From positions 186,001 to 250,000 of the forward strand of contig NZ_NJGV01000001.1 of assembly GCF_002213425.1 (NCBI RefSeq): a stretch of DNA of 64,000 nucleotides. Direction: 5' to 3'. Below are positions 47,817-57,675 of the stretch, piece after piece (within the stretch, counting starts at the first letter, position 1; the number at the start of each line of letters is the position of its first letter). The stretch is from Herbaspirillum aquaticum. GTDB lineage: Bacteria; Pseudomonadota; Gammaproteobacteria; Burkholderiales; Burkholderiaceae_D. The notes under the pieces were generated by a model. That model saw only the letters and a program-made list of their open reading frames with translations. It searched no databases and had not been told where the DNA came from. Both the position numbers and the translations under genes were made by a program.

Positions 47817-49025
47817 ATGAACGAACAGCAACCCACTCCCCAATTGCCGGAGCCTCAACCGCAAGCCAGCCACGGCGCTGGTGCTGCGGCCCCGCAGGCT
47901 TCCTATACCTTCACCCCGCCGGATGGCACGGCCGTGCTGCGCCGCCGCCAGCGTGCGCAGACCATCGTGCTGCTGCTGGTCATCGCCGGCCTGGGCGCGC
48001 AGTGGTGGGTCTCGCATACCGAACTGCGCGACCTGCGCAGCGAAGTCGCGCAGCGCCTGCAGAATGGCGACAACAGCAGCAATGAACTGAAGGGCGTGCT
48101 CAAGGCCGTGCAGGAGAGCACCAAGGAACTGCAATCCAAGGTCAGCGTGCTCGACAGCAAGCAGGCCGAGTCCCAGAGCCAGCAACTGGCGCTGGAACAG
48201 ATGTACCAGGACCTGAACAAGAACCGCGACGACTGGGCCCTCTCCGAAATCGAGGAAGTCCTTTCCACCGCTGACCAGCAGCTGGAGCTGGCCGGCAACG
48301 TGCAAGGCGCGCTGATCGCGCTGCAGAATGCCGACAAGAGCCTGTCGCGCTCGGACAAGGCGCAGTTCATCGCCATTCGCCGCGCCATCGCGCGTGACAT
48401 CGAACGCCTGAAGGCCCTGCCCACGGTGGACATCGCCGGCATCGCCGTGCGCCTGGACAGCGCCATCGGCCAGGTCGACAACCTGCCGCTGCTGGTCGAT
48501 GAGCGTCCGGTGGAGTCCGCCAGCGAACCCAAGCAACAGCAGGTGAAGACCGCTGCCGCCGAGAAGCCCGCCGCCAAGGGCGAGGCTGGCCGTGCCAAGA
48601 CCAAGGCCGAAGCCGCACCTGCCGAAGCGTCGGCCTGGTCGCAATGGCTGGCCGGTGCCCGCGAAACCTGGCAGAGCATGAGCACCGAGATGTGGTCCGA
48701 GCTGCGCCAGCTGGTGCGCATCCGCGAAGTGCAGACCCCCGAAGCGATCCTGCTCTCGCCGGGCCAGGCGTATTTCGTGCGTGAGAACCTCAAGCTGCGC
48801 CTCTTGAATGCACGCCTGGCGCTGCTCTCGCGCAACGAGTTCGCCTTCCGCAATGACCTGTCCTCGGCGCAGGACACCATCGCCAAGTATTTCGATACCC
48901 GCGCCAAGCAGGTCCAGACCACACAGGCGCTGTTGAAGCAGGTGCAGGGCAGCAATGTCTCCATCCAGTTGCCCACGCTGGCTGAAAGCCTGAACGCGGT
49001 GCGCAACTACAAGGCCCGTCCGTGA
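47817..49025 (+). CDS. hemX: HemX-like membrane protein
   Basis: 402 aa. A Pro/Gln/Ala-rich cytoplasmic N-terminus (1-45) precedes one membrane segment at about 46-66 (IVLLLVIAGLGAQWW). A long coiled-coil periplasmic part follows (residues 70-130, many Gln/Leu/Glu heptads), then a helical domain. An Ala/Lys-rich linker lies at about 240-265. This is the HemX family, once thought to be a uroporphyrinogen methyltransferase but lacking that catalytic domain; its function is unsettled. It sits between hemD and hemY, the conserved order. Confidence 0.9.
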   Translation: MNEQQPTPQLPEPQPQASHGAGAAAPQASYTFTPPDGTAVLRRRQRAQTIVLLLVIAGLGAQWWVSHTELRDLRSEVAQRLQNGDNSSNELKGVLKAVQESTKELQSKVSVLDSKQAESQSQQLALEQMYQDLNKNRDDWALSEIEEVLSTADQQLELAGNVQGALIALQNADKSLSRSDKAQFIAIRRAIARDIERLKALPTVDIAGIAVRLDSAIGQVDNLPLLVDERPVESASEPKQQQVKTAAAEKPAAKGEAGRAKTKAEAAPAEASAWSQWLAGARETWQSMSTEMWSELRQLVRIREVQTPEAILLSPGQAYFVRENLKLRLLNARLALLSRNEFAFRNDLSSAQDTIAKYFDTRAKQVQTTQALLKQVQGSNVSIQLPTLAESLNAVRNYKARP

Positions 49026-49045
49026 GCCGCTGACGGGAACCTGAT

Positions 49046-50245
49046 ATGAAAATACTGCTCTGGCTTCTGACCCTGTTTGCCTCCGCCATCGGCCTGGCCG
49101 TGCTGGCGCGCTTCAATCCCGGCAATGTGGTGCTGTTCTATCCGCCGTACCGCATCGACCTGTCCCTGAACTTCTTCATCTTCGCCGTGCTGGCGGTGTT
49201 CCTGACCATCTACGTGGTCATCCGCGCCATCCGCCTGACGCAAAAGCTGCCCGGCCGCGTGATCGCCTATCGCCGTGCCAAGCGCGAGAATGAAAGCAAC
49301 AAGGCCCTGCGCGACGCCCTGAAGGCATATTTCGAAGGCCGCTTCGGCCAGGCCGAGAAGTCCGCCACGCGCGCCTCCGACCTGCCCGACAATGCCGGCG
49401 TGGCCGCCCTCATTGCGGCCCGTGCCGCGCACCGCATGCGCCAGGGCGACCGCCGCGACATCTGGCTGGCCAGCACCGAAGTCGATCCCACGCTCAAGGC
49501 TGCGCGCCTGATGACGGCGCTGGAACTGCAAGTGGACGAACACCACTTCAAGCAGGCGCTGGAAACCGTGGAAGAGTTGAACGCCAACGGCACCCGCCAC
49601 ATCCAGGCCCTGCAATGGGCGTTGAAGGCCAACCAGCAAGCCAAGAACTGGCCTGAAGTGCTGCGCCTGGTGCAGACCCTGGACAAGCGCAACGCCCTGC
49701 ATCCGGCCCTGTCGAATCGCCTGCGCGAGATGTCCTACGATGCCTTGCTGTCGGACCGCTCGCACGATGCCGAATCGATTCGCCTCTTGTGGAATGGCGT
49801 GCCTGGTGTCGACAAGTTGAAGCCCTATATCGCCGCACGTGCCGCCCACGCCTTCTCCAGCCGTGGCCTGCATGATGAAGCGCGCAGCCTGCTGGAACGC
49901 GCGCTGGCGGCCGACTGGGATATCCGCCTCTTGCGTGCCTATCGTGAATCGACCGCCGAAGCCGGCTCGCCGGCCCTGCTGTCGCAGATCGAGCATTGCG
50001 AATCCTGGTTGTCCAAGAACCCGACCGATGCCGAACTGGCCCTGACCCTGGGCATGTTCTGCCTGCGCCAGAAGCTGTGGGGCAAGGCCCAGCGCCATCT
50101 GGAGCAAGCCCTGTCGGATGCCATCGAACCGCGCACCGTGCGCGAATCGCACCTGGCCCTGGCCCAGCTGCACGAGGCCCTGGACCAGCCCGACCAGGCC
50201 GCCGGCCACTACAAGCAATGCGCCCTGGCCACGGCCATCCGCTGA
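49046..50245 (+). CDS. hemY: HemY, TPR membrane protein of the heme locus
   Basis: 399 aa. Two N-terminal membrane segments (about 2-18 and 38-60; LNFFIFAVLAVFLTIYVVI is the second). The rest is made of TPR-like helical repeats, for example ALRDALKAYFEGRFGQAEK near 90 and a C-terminal repeat ending LDQPDQAAGHYKQC. The enterobacterial-type HemY N-terminal family is not the protoporphyrinogen oxidase of Bacillus. It is thought to organise heme enzymes at the membrane. It starts 20 bp after hemX and ends just before a terminator. Confidence 0.92.
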   Translation: MKILLWLLTLFASAIGLAVLARFNPGNVVLFYPPYRIDLSLNFFIFAVLAVFLTIYVVIRAIRLTQKLPGRVIAYRRAKRENESNKALRDALKAYFEGRFGQAEKSATRASDLPDNAGVAALIAARAAHRMRQGDRRDIWLASTEVDPTLKAARLMTALELQVDEHHFKQALETVEELNANGTRHIQALQWALKANQQAKNWPEVLRLVQTLDKRNALHPALSNRLREMSYDALLSDRSHDAESIRLLWNGVPGVDKLKPYIAARAAHAFSSRGLHDEARSLLERALAADWDIRLLRAYRESTAEAGSPALLSQIEHCESWLSKNPTDAELALTLGMFCLRQKLWGKAQRHLEQALSDAIEPRTVRESHLALAQLHEALDQPDQAAGHYKQCALATAIR

Positions 50246-50268
50246 ACTTGTTGCGCCGGTCAATGACC

Positions 50269-50303
50269 AAGGCGGAAGCGGCGCAAGCCCTTCCGCCTTT
50301 TTC
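50269..50303 (+). terminator. Terminator of the hemCDXY unit
   Basis: Stem AAGGCGGAAG / CTTCCGCCTT with a loop of about ten bases, followed by TTTTT. It lies 24 bp after the hemY stop. Confidence 0.85.
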
Positions 50304-50377
50304 ATGTGCGCTGCCGGGCACTGTCATGTTGGCGTAAGTTGCACCGGCCAAGATGCCGGTCTGAGCCTGAATGCCGC

Positions 50378-50383
50378 TATAAT
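50378..50383 (+). promoter_or_regulatory. Probable -10 of the ppa promoter
   Basis: TATAAT in the context GCTATAATTGCGGC, 140 bp before ppa. No good -35 is seen at the right distance. Confidence 0.4.
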
Positions 50384-50415
50384 TGCGGCTTTCCGGTGTT
50401 TGGCATGCCTGAATT

Positions 50416-50457
50416 GAGCATTAAGCGCCGTTTAATGCTCATGGCATCGAGCATTAA
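50416..50457 (+). repeat. Three copies of GAGCATTAA in the ppa leader
   Basis: GAGCATTAA at 50416-50424, its reverse complement TTAATGCTC at 50432-50440, and a further direct copy at 50449-50457. The first two form a nine-bp palindromic stem with a seven-base loop. It lies between the -10 and the ppa start codon and so would be part of the leader RNA; an operator or RNA switch role is possible. Confidence 0.5.
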
Positions 50458-50522
50458 GCATGGATGCCTTGGCGCTGCCGACCCGAAAACCGCTTTTCGT
50501 TTCTTTCCCTAGTGAGAATCCC

Positions 50523-51056
50523 ATGAGCCTGAACAACGTCCCCGCTGGCCGCGACCTGCCCAATGACTTCAACGTGATCATCGAAATCCCGATGAACGCC
50601 GACCCGATCAAGTACGAAGTGGACAAGGACACCGGCGCCATCTTCGTCGACCGTTTCATGGGCACTGCCATGCACTATCCGTGCAACTACGGCTACATTC
50701 CCCAGACCCTGTCGCAAGACGGCGACCCGGTCGACGTGCTGGTGATCACCCCGTTCCCGCTGATCCCGGGCGTGGTGGTGCGCTGCCGTCCCATCGGCGT
50801 GCTGAAGATGGCCGATGAATCGGGCATCGATGCCAAGCTGCTGGCTGTGCCGGTCGACAAGATCCTGCCGATCTACACCCACTGGCAAAAGCCGGAAGAC
50901 CTCAACGAACTGCGCCTGAACCAGATCAAGCACTTCTTCGAACACTACAAGGACCTCGAAAAGGGCAAGTGGGTCAAGGTCGAAGGCTGGGAAGGCCCGG
51001 ACGCCGCCCGTGCTGAAATCCTGGCCGGTGTGGAAGCGTTCAAGAACGCCAAGTAA
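50523..51056 (+). CDS. ppa: Inorganic pyrophosphatase
   Basis: 177 aa family I soluble pyrophosphatase, typical hexamer subunit. The metal-binding signature DGDPVDVLV is at about residues 66-74, and [15 protein letters not shown] near 31 and [12 protein letters not shown] near 50 are the other conserved stretches. All acidic ligands are there. The ATG at 50523 matches the family start [13 protein letters not shown]. It is transcribed alone and ends at a strong bidirectional terminator. Confidence 0.97.
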   Translation: MSLNNVPAGRDLPNDFNVIIEIPMNADPIKYEVDKDTGAIFVDRFMGTAMHYPCNYGYIPQTLSQDGDPVDVLVITPFPLIPGVVVRCRPIGVLKMADESGIDAKLLAVPVDKILPIYTHWQKPEDLNELRLNQIKHFFEHYKDLEKGKWVKVEGWEGPDAARAEILAGVEAFKNAK

Positions 51057-51075
51057 TTCCCCATCAGCAAGGCAT

Positions 51076-51115
51076 AAAAAATCGCCCGACAGGTTTGCGC
51101 CTGTCGGGCGATTTT
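51076..51115. terminator. Bidirectional terminator ppa / prfC
   Basis: AAAAATCGCCCGACAGG / CCTGTCGGGCGATTTT stem with a six-base loop between the convergent ppa and prfC genes, with A/T runs on both sides. Confidence 0.9.
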
Positions 51116-51159
51116 CATTTCATGACCGGCGGGGGCCGGCCGATGCGCTCAACGCCGGG

Positions 51160-52860
51160 TCAGTCCAGCTTGGCCGCGTGTTCGCGGGTGGCGTGGAAAG
51201 TGATCTCCGGCCAGCGTTCCTGGGTCAGGCGCAGGTTCACGCCCGAGCTGGCCAGGTAGGCCATGTTGCCGGCCGCATCGATGGCCAGGTTGGCGCCGGC
51301 CGAGGACTTCTCGAAGTCGGCCAGTTTCTTCTTGTCATCGCAGCTGATCCAGCGGGCGCTGCTGATGCTGGTGCCTTCAAACACCGCGTCCACGCCATAT
51401 TCATTCAGCAGGCGGCTGGCCACCACTTCGAACTGCAGCACGCCCACCGCGCCCAGGATCAGGTCGCTGCCGGTGACGGGCTTGAAGACCTGCACCGCAC
51501 CTTCTTCACCCAGCTGCTGCAAGCCCTTGTGCAACTGCTTGATCTTGAGCGGATTGCGGATGCGCGCCACGCGGAAGAAATCCGGCGCGAAGTAGGGAAT
51601 GCCGGTGAACTGCAGCATCTCGCCTTCGGAGAAGCTGTCGCCGATCTGCATGTTGCCGTGGTTGGGCAGGCCGATGATGTCGCCGGCATAGGCTTCTTCC
51701 ACCTGTTCGCGGCTGGAGGCCATGAAGGTCACCACCGAGGACACCTTGATGTCGCGGTTCAGGCGCAGGTGCTTCAACTTCATGCCGCGCTCGAAGCGCC
51801 CCGAGCACACGCGCAGGAAGGCGATGCGGTCGCGGTGCGCCGGGTCCATGTTGGCCTGGATCTTGAAGACGAAACCGGAGAAGGGCTCTTCGGTCGGCTT
51901 GACATCACGCACGGTGGCGTCGCGTCCGCCCGGACCCGGTGCCCAGTCCAGCAGCGCATCGAGGATCTCGCGCACGCCGAAGTTGTTGATGGCCGAGCCG
52001 AAGAAGACCGGCGTCTGCACACCGGCCAGGAAATCTTCCAGGTTGAAGGGGTGGGAGGCGCCATGCACCAGTTCCACTTCCATCTTGAGCTGTTCGATTT
52101 CCAGCGGGAACATCTCGGCCAGCTTGGGATTGTCGATGCCCTTGATGATTTCCACGTTGCCGTTGGCGCGTTCTTCACCGGCCTTGAAGAGCATGATCTC
52201 GTCACGCAGCAGGTGATACACGCCACGGAAATTCTTGCCCATGCCGATCGGCCAGGTCACCGGTGCGCACTGGATCTTCAGTACCGACTCCAGCTCATCC
52301 AACAGCTCCAGCGAATCGCGGGTCTCGCGGTCCAGCTTGTTCATGAAGGTGATGATGGGCGTATTGCGCATGCGGCAGACGTTCAACAGCTTGATGGTCT
52401 GTTCTTCCACGCCCTTGGCGGCATCGATCACCATCAGCGCCGAGTCCACGGCGGTCAGCACGCGGTAGGTATCTTCCGAGAAGTCCTGGTGGCCCGGGGT
52501 GTCGAGCAGGTTGACGACGTGATCGCGGTACTCGAACTGCATCACCGAGCTGGCCACGGAAATGCCGCGCTGCTTTTCGATTTCCATCCAGTCCGAGGTC
52601 GCGTGGCGGCCGCTCTTGCGGGCCTTCACGGTACCGGCCAGCTGGATCGCGCCCGAGAACAGCAGCAGCTTTTCGGTCAGCGTGGTTTTGCCGGCGTCGG
52701 GGTGGGAGATGATGCCGAAGGTGCGGCGGCGCTTGACTTCGCGCGCGATCAGGTCGGAAGAGACCTTGGTGGTGGCGCCAGGCGCGCTGGCGTTATCTGC
52801 GTCAGCGGCCTGGGGAGCGGTGGCGGCGACGTCGGGGAGTTCGTTGCTGGGTTCTTGCAT
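51160..52860 (-). CDS. prfC: Peptide chain release factor 3
   Basis: 566 aa translational GTPase that removes RF1/RF2 from the ribosome. G motifs are SHPDAGKTT near residue 48, DTPGHQDF near 120 and NKLD near 175. The RF3-specific [21 protein letters not shown] follows G1. The first 30 residues are an Ala/Pro-rich extension compared with E. coli (529 aa). I choose the ATG at 52860 (MQEPSNELP) because later parts of the long open frame upstream show no family match; the ribosome-binding site is weak. An ATG at 52929 cannot be ruled out. Confidence 0.94.
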   Translation of the reverse strand: MQEPSNELPDVAATAPQAADADNASAPGATTKVSSDLIAREVKRRRTFGIISHPDAGKTTLTEKLLLFSGAIQLAGTVKARKSGRHATSDWMEIEKQRGISVASSVMQFEYRDHVVNLLDTPGHQDFSEDTYRVLTAVDSALMVIDAAKGVEEQTIKLLNVCRMRNTPIITFMNKLDRETRDSLELLDELESVLKIQCAPVTWPIGMGKNFRGVYHLLRDEIMLFKAGEERANGNVEIIKGIDNPKLAEMFPLEIEQLKMEVELVHGASHPFNLEDFLAGVQTPVFFGSAINNFGVREILDALLDWAPGPGGRDATVRDVKPTEEPFSGFVFKIQANMDPAHRDRIAFLRVCSGRFERGMKLKHLRLNRDIKVSSVVTFMASSREQVEEAYAGDIIGLPNHGNMQIGDSFSEGEMLQFTGIPYFAPDFFRVARIRNPLKIKQLHKGLQQLGEEGAVQVFKPVTGSDLILGAVGVLQFEVVASRLLNEYGVDAVFEGTSISSARWISCDDKKKLADFEKSSAGANLAIDAAGNMAYLASSGVNLRLTQERWPEITFHATREHAAKLD

Positions 52861-53106
52861 GGCGGATCGGTCGGGGTGGGAGCCGGGCGGAACACGGCCC
52901 CCGGCGCGGCTGGACGATCCAACCCGCATGGCCTCGGGCTGCGCGCACTGTTCCTTTGGCAAGGAGGCGCCGCACGCCCTGTTCCGACAGCTCTGGAAAA
53001 CCCGAGATTATAACTGAAGCGGCCCGCTTGCCCGCATGTTTGCCGGACGGCAACGTGCGGGCGGCGGGCCGTCCAGGCGATGACGCACAGGTAGGGCGCG
53101 GCAGGA

Positions 53107-54684
53107 TCAGGAGCGTTCGTCGCGCCGATCCTCGCGGCGCTGATGGGCTTCGCGCTGCTGGGCCTGCTGCTGGCGCGCCTGCTGTTCATGCTGGGCCGCC
53201 TGGTGCTGCTGCTGTTTCTGGCGGGCCTGCTCCATCTGGCGATGCTGCTGCTCGCGCTGCTGGTTCATCATCTGCTGCTGGCGTTGCTGCTCCTGCTGTT
53301 GATGCTGGCGCATCTGCTGCTCACGCTGTTGCTGCTGCAATTGCTGTTGCTGCATCTGCTGCTGGCGTTGTTGCTGCTGCTCCACCTGTTGCTGGCGCTG
53401 CTGCCACTGGCGTTCCTGGGCCTGCTGCTGCTGGCGCTGCTCCTGGGCTTGCTGGTCGCGTTGCAGCTGCTGGCCACGGATCATCTGTTCGTGCTGGCGT
53501 TGCTGTTCATTGGCCTGCTGCTCACGCTGGCGCTGCTGGTCGATGGCCTGGCGCTGGCGCAGCTGATCCTGCTGGGCCACCCGCTGCTGGACGTTGTCGG
53601 CCACCGGCAGCGGGCGCGCCGCATTGGCCGGGAAGGGCTGTCCCGCTTGCGCTTGCGGACCATGTCCATGCCACAGCGGCGCGTGCTGGGCCTGTACCAG
53701 GTTCTGTGCCTGGGGGCCTGCCAGCGGACGTTGTCCCGGCGGCGGGGCCAGTGCAGGGGCTGGCAGCTGCGCAGTGCGGCCGCCGGCGTAACGCGGGTCG
53801 TGATGCCAGACCACCGGACGCTGGTTCATCGTCACGTTGCGGTTCACGTTGATGTTGTTGTTGACGTAGCGGTTGTTGATGACGCTGGTGTTGTTGACGT
53901 TGTTCACATTGGTCACATTGGTGACGTTGTTGATGCGCGTCTGCGTGACCATCACCTGGCGCTGCCGCCAGTCCGGGCGCGCATCACCAAAGACCGCACT
54001 CATGACGCCAATGCCCACCCCGAAGCTGATGCTGGCCGAGAACCCCGGCTCATAGCTGGGCGGGCGATAGCGCGGCGGCGGCGCCCACACCACCGGTGGA
54101 GCCGACGGCCACCACCAGTTGCCATACACCACGGTCGGGTTGTAATACGGCACATACACCACCTGCGGATTGACCGGCACGATCTCGATCACTTCATCCT
54201 GCACCACCACGCGCTGCTGCGGGCTGGATTCGAGCGTGCCGGCGATGCGGGCGCGTTCGCGCAGGTTCTGCACCGTATCCATGACCGAGGTCTGCTGGGC
54301 GAGGAAGGCCTGTCCCAGTTGCTGGGTCCAGTCCAGGCGATCATTGAGCATGGCCAATACCGAGGGGAATTGCACCAGCGCCTTCACGCTCGGGTCCCAC
54401 GGCATGGGGGCTACCGCCCGCGCCAGGCCGTCGCCCTGCAGGCCCGGCCGGGCTTCGACAAAGCGCTGGGCCTGCACCACTTCCAGCGGATAGGTCGAGG
54501 CCATCAGCACCTGGGCCAGCAGCGAATCAGGATACAGCGCCACCGGGGCCAGCATCTGGTCCAGCTGTTGCTGGGTATAGGCGGGCGGGGGTGGCGGTGC
54601 GTAGGTTGTCTGCGCCTGCACGGGCAGGCCAGAGACCAGCGAAAAGACCAGGCAGGTGGCCCAGGCCAGGGATGTCTTGTTCAT
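53107..54684 (-). CDS. DUF3300 protein with glutamine-rich tail
   Basis: 525 aa. Signal peptide of about 24 residues (cleavage after VQAQ or near), then the DUF3300 domain, about residues 35-245: QLDQMLAPVALYPDSLLAQVLMA, VMDTVQNLRERARIAGTL and IVPVNPQVVYVPYYNP. An Asn-rich strand with repeated NNVTNV-type units follows near 265-300. The last 150 residues are almost only Gln, Arg, His, Glu and Met in QQQ-R-Q repeats. The ATG at 54684 has a perfect AAGGAG site. Function of the family is unknown; secretion to the envelope is likely. Confidence 0.88.
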   Translation of the reverse strand: MNKTSLAWATCLVFSLVSGLPVQAQTTYAPPPPPAYTQQQLDQMLAPVALYPDSLLAQVLMASTYPLEVVQAQRFVEARPGLQGDGLARAVAPMPWDPSVKALVQFPSVLAMLNDRLDWTQQLGQAFLAQQTSVMDTVQNLRERARIAGTLESSPQQRVVVQDEVIEIVPVNPQVVYVPYYNPTVVYGNWWWPSAPPVVWAPPPRYRPPSYEPGFSASISFGVGIGVMSAVFGDARPDWRQRQVMVTQTRINNVTNVTNVNNVNNTSVINNRYVNNNINVNRNVTMNQRPVVWHHDPRYAGGRTAQLPAPALAPPPGQRPLAGPQAQNLVQAQHAPLWHGHGPQAQAGQPFPANAARPLPVADNVQQRVAQQDQLRQRQAIDQQRQREQQANEQQRQHEQMIRGQQLQRDQQAQEQRQQQQAQERQWQQRQQQVEQQQQRQQQMQQQQLQQQQREQQMRQHQQQEQQRQQQMMNQQREQQHRQMEQARQKQQQHQAAQHEQQARQQQAQQREAHQRREDRRDERS

Positions 54685-55126
54685 GTCGTTCTCCTTGCCG
54701 GATTGCGTGCGGCGGAAGGAGGCAACAGGCGGTGCATGCTTCCGGGGCACAGGATGGAGCCATGCTCTGCCAACTTGAGTGCGCAAGGTGTAACGGAAGT
54801 GCAAGCAATGTTTCAGCCCGGGGCGGCAGTGATCGCACCACTTGCCCAGTGGAAAGCCTTGCGCAAGGCGGGGGCTGCTGTGGCATCATGAATGGCCACG
54901 GCACGAATCTCATCAAGGAAACCGATGAATCGCATGATACTCATCTATCGTGCAGATCAGTCATTCATGAGCTTCACCGGCATCGCAGCGGCCCGCCACG
55001 ATGGGTTGCCACGCGTTGCGACGGGGGAGGAGAAACGTTCTAAACTGTTTTCGCAGCAGGGCCGGGCATGCAGCAAGTACCAAGGCAAACTTTTTACGAC
55101 AACAAGCCATCAAGCAAGGAACGACC
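54685..55126. other. Divergent region DUF3300 / GNAT gene
   Basis: 442 bp without a supported gene. It must hold the two outward promoters; no clear sigma-70 pair was found. Short frames, including one from 54925, have no recognisable features. Confidence 0.35.
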
Positions 55127-55585
55127 ATGAGCCATCACCTGATCTGGCGGCGCGATGATTTCCTCATCGACACCGATCCCGACCGGCTGGACATCCCCCT
55201 CATCCACGACGTACTGACCCATTCGAGCTGGTCGCCCGGCATCGACCTCAACACCGTGCGCACGGCGCTGGCCAACAGCCTCTGCTTCGGCCTCTATCGC
55301 GGCAAGCAGCAGATCGGCTTCGCCCGCGTGGTGACCGATCACGCCACCTTCGGCTACCTGTGCGATGTCTTCGTGGTCGGCGACCTGCGCGGCCAGGGCC
55401 TGGGCCGCTGGATGATCGAATCGGTCAACCAGCATCCCACGCTGCAGAAACTGCGCCGCGTCATGCTGACCACTTCTACCGCGCCGTGGCTGTATGCCAG
55501 CTGTGGTTTCGAGGCCATCAATCGCGGTGACTTCGTCTGGCATATCTCGCGCCCGGATATCTACAAGCAGGCCGCGGCGCAGTAA
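55127..55585 (+). CDS. GNAT-family N-acetyltransferase
   Basis: 152 aa single GNAT domain. The acetyl-CoA pyrophosphate loop is VVGDLRGQGLGRWMIE (near residue 85, Q/R-x-x-G-x-G/A pattern RGQGLG). Beta-4 ends in YLCDVFVV, and the C-terminal APWLYASCGFEAI is the usual motif B end. The substrate is not known. The ATG at 55127 with CAAGGAACG upstream is the sensible start. It is likely monocistronic; a hairpin at 55602-55632 follows. Confidence 0.88.
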   Translation: MSHHLIWRRDDFLIDTDPDRLDIPLIHDVLTHSSWSPGIDLNTVRTALANSLCFGLYRGKQQIGFARVVTDHATFGYLCDVFVVGDLRGQGLGRWMIESVNQHPTLQKLRRVMLTTSTAPWLYASCGFEAINRGDFVWHISRPDIYKQAAAQ

Positions 55586-55601
55586 ATCTTCCTGCGCCGG
55601 A

Positions 55602-55636
55602 TCAGCGGAGTGCAGGCATGCCTCCGCTGGTTTTCC
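55602..55636 (+). terminator. Probable terminator after the GNAT gene
   Basis: AGCGGAG / CTCCGCT stem with a loop of about ten bases that itself holds GCATGC, followed by GGTTTTCC. The T-run is short. Confidence 0.5.
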
Positions 55637-56010
55637 TGATGCGACCTGACCGGCGTGATCAGTAAACTTAGTTTTCCCGCGCTTTTGCTTCCTTGGCCTT
55701 CTACCGGAAAACGCATGCGGATTCCCGCTGTGTGCGATTCCAGACCCCCTCCGGATTCCTCCTCCCGTCTTCCTTCCTAAGCATTTTTCTTACGGGCCCC
55801 TCCTGGGACGGCCATATCCGATGCTGGCAACTTAGTTTTGATGAAGACTTGATCCAGTTCCTGTCGCAGTGACGCAAAGATGATCCGCATCAAGAAGCGG
55901 CCAGATGTGAATTTTGATCATTTTTCGCAGACTTATAATTTTGGCACCTCTTCATTTCAGTCCGCCGCCTCGCCGCGTCACATCACCTCGCGAGCGCACG
56001 ACTCCTGACC
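55637..56010. other. Leader region of the first chemoreceptor gene
   Basis: 374 bp without a gene. A TATAAT at 55934-55939 lies 72 bp before the start and is a possible -10, but the nearest TTGATC is only 14 bp upstream. No sigma-28 promoter of the usual type was recognised. Two copies of AACTTAGTTTT (55668 and 55830) are present. Confidence 0.4.
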
Positions 56011-57630
56011 ATGACCATTGCCAACAAACTCCGTCTGCTTCTGCTTGCCGTCGTCCTCGGCCTGGCCAGCCTCACCGGCCTGAGCATCTATCACAGCAAT
56101 CGAATTGCCGATGCTGCCAGCTATTCTGCGGTCAACACCGTGCCCAGCCTGCTGCTGCTGGGCGAGGCGGGGGAAGCCATCTTCCGCATCCGCGTGGGCA
56201 TCTGGCGCTATGCGGCTGCGACCGATCCTGCCGTGCGTGCCAAGCTGGAGAAATCCATGGGCACGAACCGCGACAAGGTCATCGCCGCCTTCGACCGTTA
56301 CGAGAAGGAAGCCCTTTCCGACGCGACCGATCGCCAGTTGCTGCAAGCCGATCGCGACGCCTTCGCCGACTATGAAAAAAGCCGCCAGGTGGTCATTGCC
56401 CTGGGGGCCGCAGGCAAGATCGAGGAAGCCCTGCACGCCGTCGAGCACCAGGTCGTGCCGCCGGGCGACAAGCTCATCGGCGCTCTGGCTGCGCATCGGC
56501 AGTACAACGCGCAGCTGGGCCAGCAAGGTGTGCAGGCGGCCCAGGGCAGCCTGCGTTCGGCCGTCTACCAGGCGGTGTTGATGAGCCTGGCCGTGTGTGC
56601 GGTGGTGGCGGTGGTCAGCCTGCTGATTTCGCGCACCATTTCCACCTCGCTGGGCGAGGCCATCATGACGGCCCGCGCCATTGCCACGGGCGACCTCAGC
56701 ACCCGTATCCGTCGCCGCGCCGATGATGAAGTGGGCCAGTTGATGCTTGCCATCCAGCAGATGACCGACAGCCTGGTCCGCATCGTGAGCAATGTGCGCA
56801 GCAGTGCCAGCGCCATCGCCACGGCCACGGGAGAAATCGCCGCCGGCAACCTTGACCTGTCGGCCCGTACCGAATCCCAGGCTGGCTCCATCGAAGAGAC
56901 CGCCTCCGCCATGGAGCAGCTGACGGCCACCGTGCGCCAGAATGCGGACAACGCCCAGCAGGCCAATGTGCTGGCCAGCTCCGCCTCCAGCATCGCTACC
57001 GAGGGTGGGCAGGCGGTGCAGCAGGTGGTGCGGACGATGGAAGAGATCAATGCGTCCTCGCTGAAAATCGTCGACATCATCAGCGTGATCGACGGTATCG
57101 CGTTCCAGACCAACATCCTGGCCCTGAATGCGGCCGTTGAAGCCGCGCGTGCCGGCGAGCAGGGGCGCGGCTTTGCGGTAGTGGCCTCTGAAGTGCGTTC
57201 ACTGGCCCAGCGTTCGGCTGCGGCGGCGCGGGAGATCAAGCAACTGATCGATGACTCGGTCGGCAAGGTGGAGAGCGGCAGCCGCCTGGTGGCGCAAGCG
57301 GGCGATACGATGCAGCAGGTGGTCGACAGCGTGCGCCGCGTGACCGACATCGTCGCCGACATCACCGCTGCCAGCGCCGAGCAGAGTGATGGCATCGTCC
57401 AGGTCAACCAGGCCATCGGTTTGATGGATCAGGCCACGCAGCAGAATGCGGCGCTGGTGGAGCAGGCGGCTGCGGCATCGCAGTCGATGCGGGAGCAGGC
57501 AGCGGGATTGTCCGAGGCCGTGGCGGTCTTCAAGCTGGCGCATGAGCTGCAGATGCAGGGTGAAGCAGCTCCACACGCGACGGCTGCAGGCACCTTGGCA
57601 GGACGCGACGTGCTGGCCTTGCCTGCCTGA
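56011..57630 (+). CDS. Methyl-accepting chemotaxis protein (copy 1)
   Basis: 539 aa inner-membrane chemoreceptor. First membrane segment about residues 7-28, periplasmic four-helix-bundle ligand domain about 30-187, second membrane segment about 188-210, HAMP linker about 211-265, then the cytoplasmic signalling hairpin. The highly conserved tip [36 protein letters not shown] (shown in part: [18 protein letters not shown]) is at about 355-390. No NWETF-like pentapeptide at the C-terminus. The ligand is unknown. It has a near twin immediately downstream. Confidence 0.94.
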   Translation: MTIANKLRLLLLAVVLGLASLTGLSIYHSNRIADAASYSAVNTVPSLLLLGEAGEAIFRIRVGIWRYAAATDPAVRAKLEKSMGTNRDKVIAAFDRYEKEALSDATDRQLLQADRDAFADYEKSRQVVIALGAAGKIEEALHAVEHQVVPPGDKLIGALAAHRQYNAQLGQQGVQAAQGSLRSAVYQAVLMSLAVCAVVAVVSLLISRTISTSLGEAIMTARAIATGDLSTRIRRRADDEVGQLMLAIQQMTDSLVRIVSNVRSSASAIATATGEIAAGNLDLSARTESQAGSIEETASAMEQLTATVRQNADNAQQANVLASSASSIATEGGQAVQQVVRTMEEINASSLKIVDIISVIDGIAFQTNILALNAAVEAARAGEQGRGFAVVASEVRSLAQRSAAAAREIKQLIDDSVGKVESGSRLVAQAGDTMQQVVDSVRRVTDIVADITAASAEQSDGIVQVNQAIGLMDQATQQNAALVEQAAAASQSMREQAAGLSEAVAVFKLAHELQMQGEAAPHATAAGTLAGRDVLALPA

Positions 57631-57638
57631 TGCAGGTG

Positions 57639-57675
57639 CTTGCGCCCGTGGTGGTTGGCGCAAGCGTGTGTTTTT
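57639..57675 (+). terminator. Probable terminator between the two receptors
   Basis: CTTGCGCC / GGCGCAAG eight-bp stem with a ten-base loop, then six bases and a TTTTT run. It suggests the second receptor has its own promoter in the 150 bp that follow. Confidence 0.5.

Noticed and set aside
51010-53013. Long plus-strand frame opposite prfC
   Set aside because: prfC motifs on the minus strand are complete; the shadow frame is low in hydrophobic core residues and begins inside ppa.
53143-54891. Leucine-rich plus-strand frame opposite the DUF3300 gene, looking like a membrane protein
   Set aside because: CTG repeats are the complement of CAG glutamine codons in the minus-strand gene; the minus gene has a signal peptide, a perfect ribosome-binding site and a known domain.
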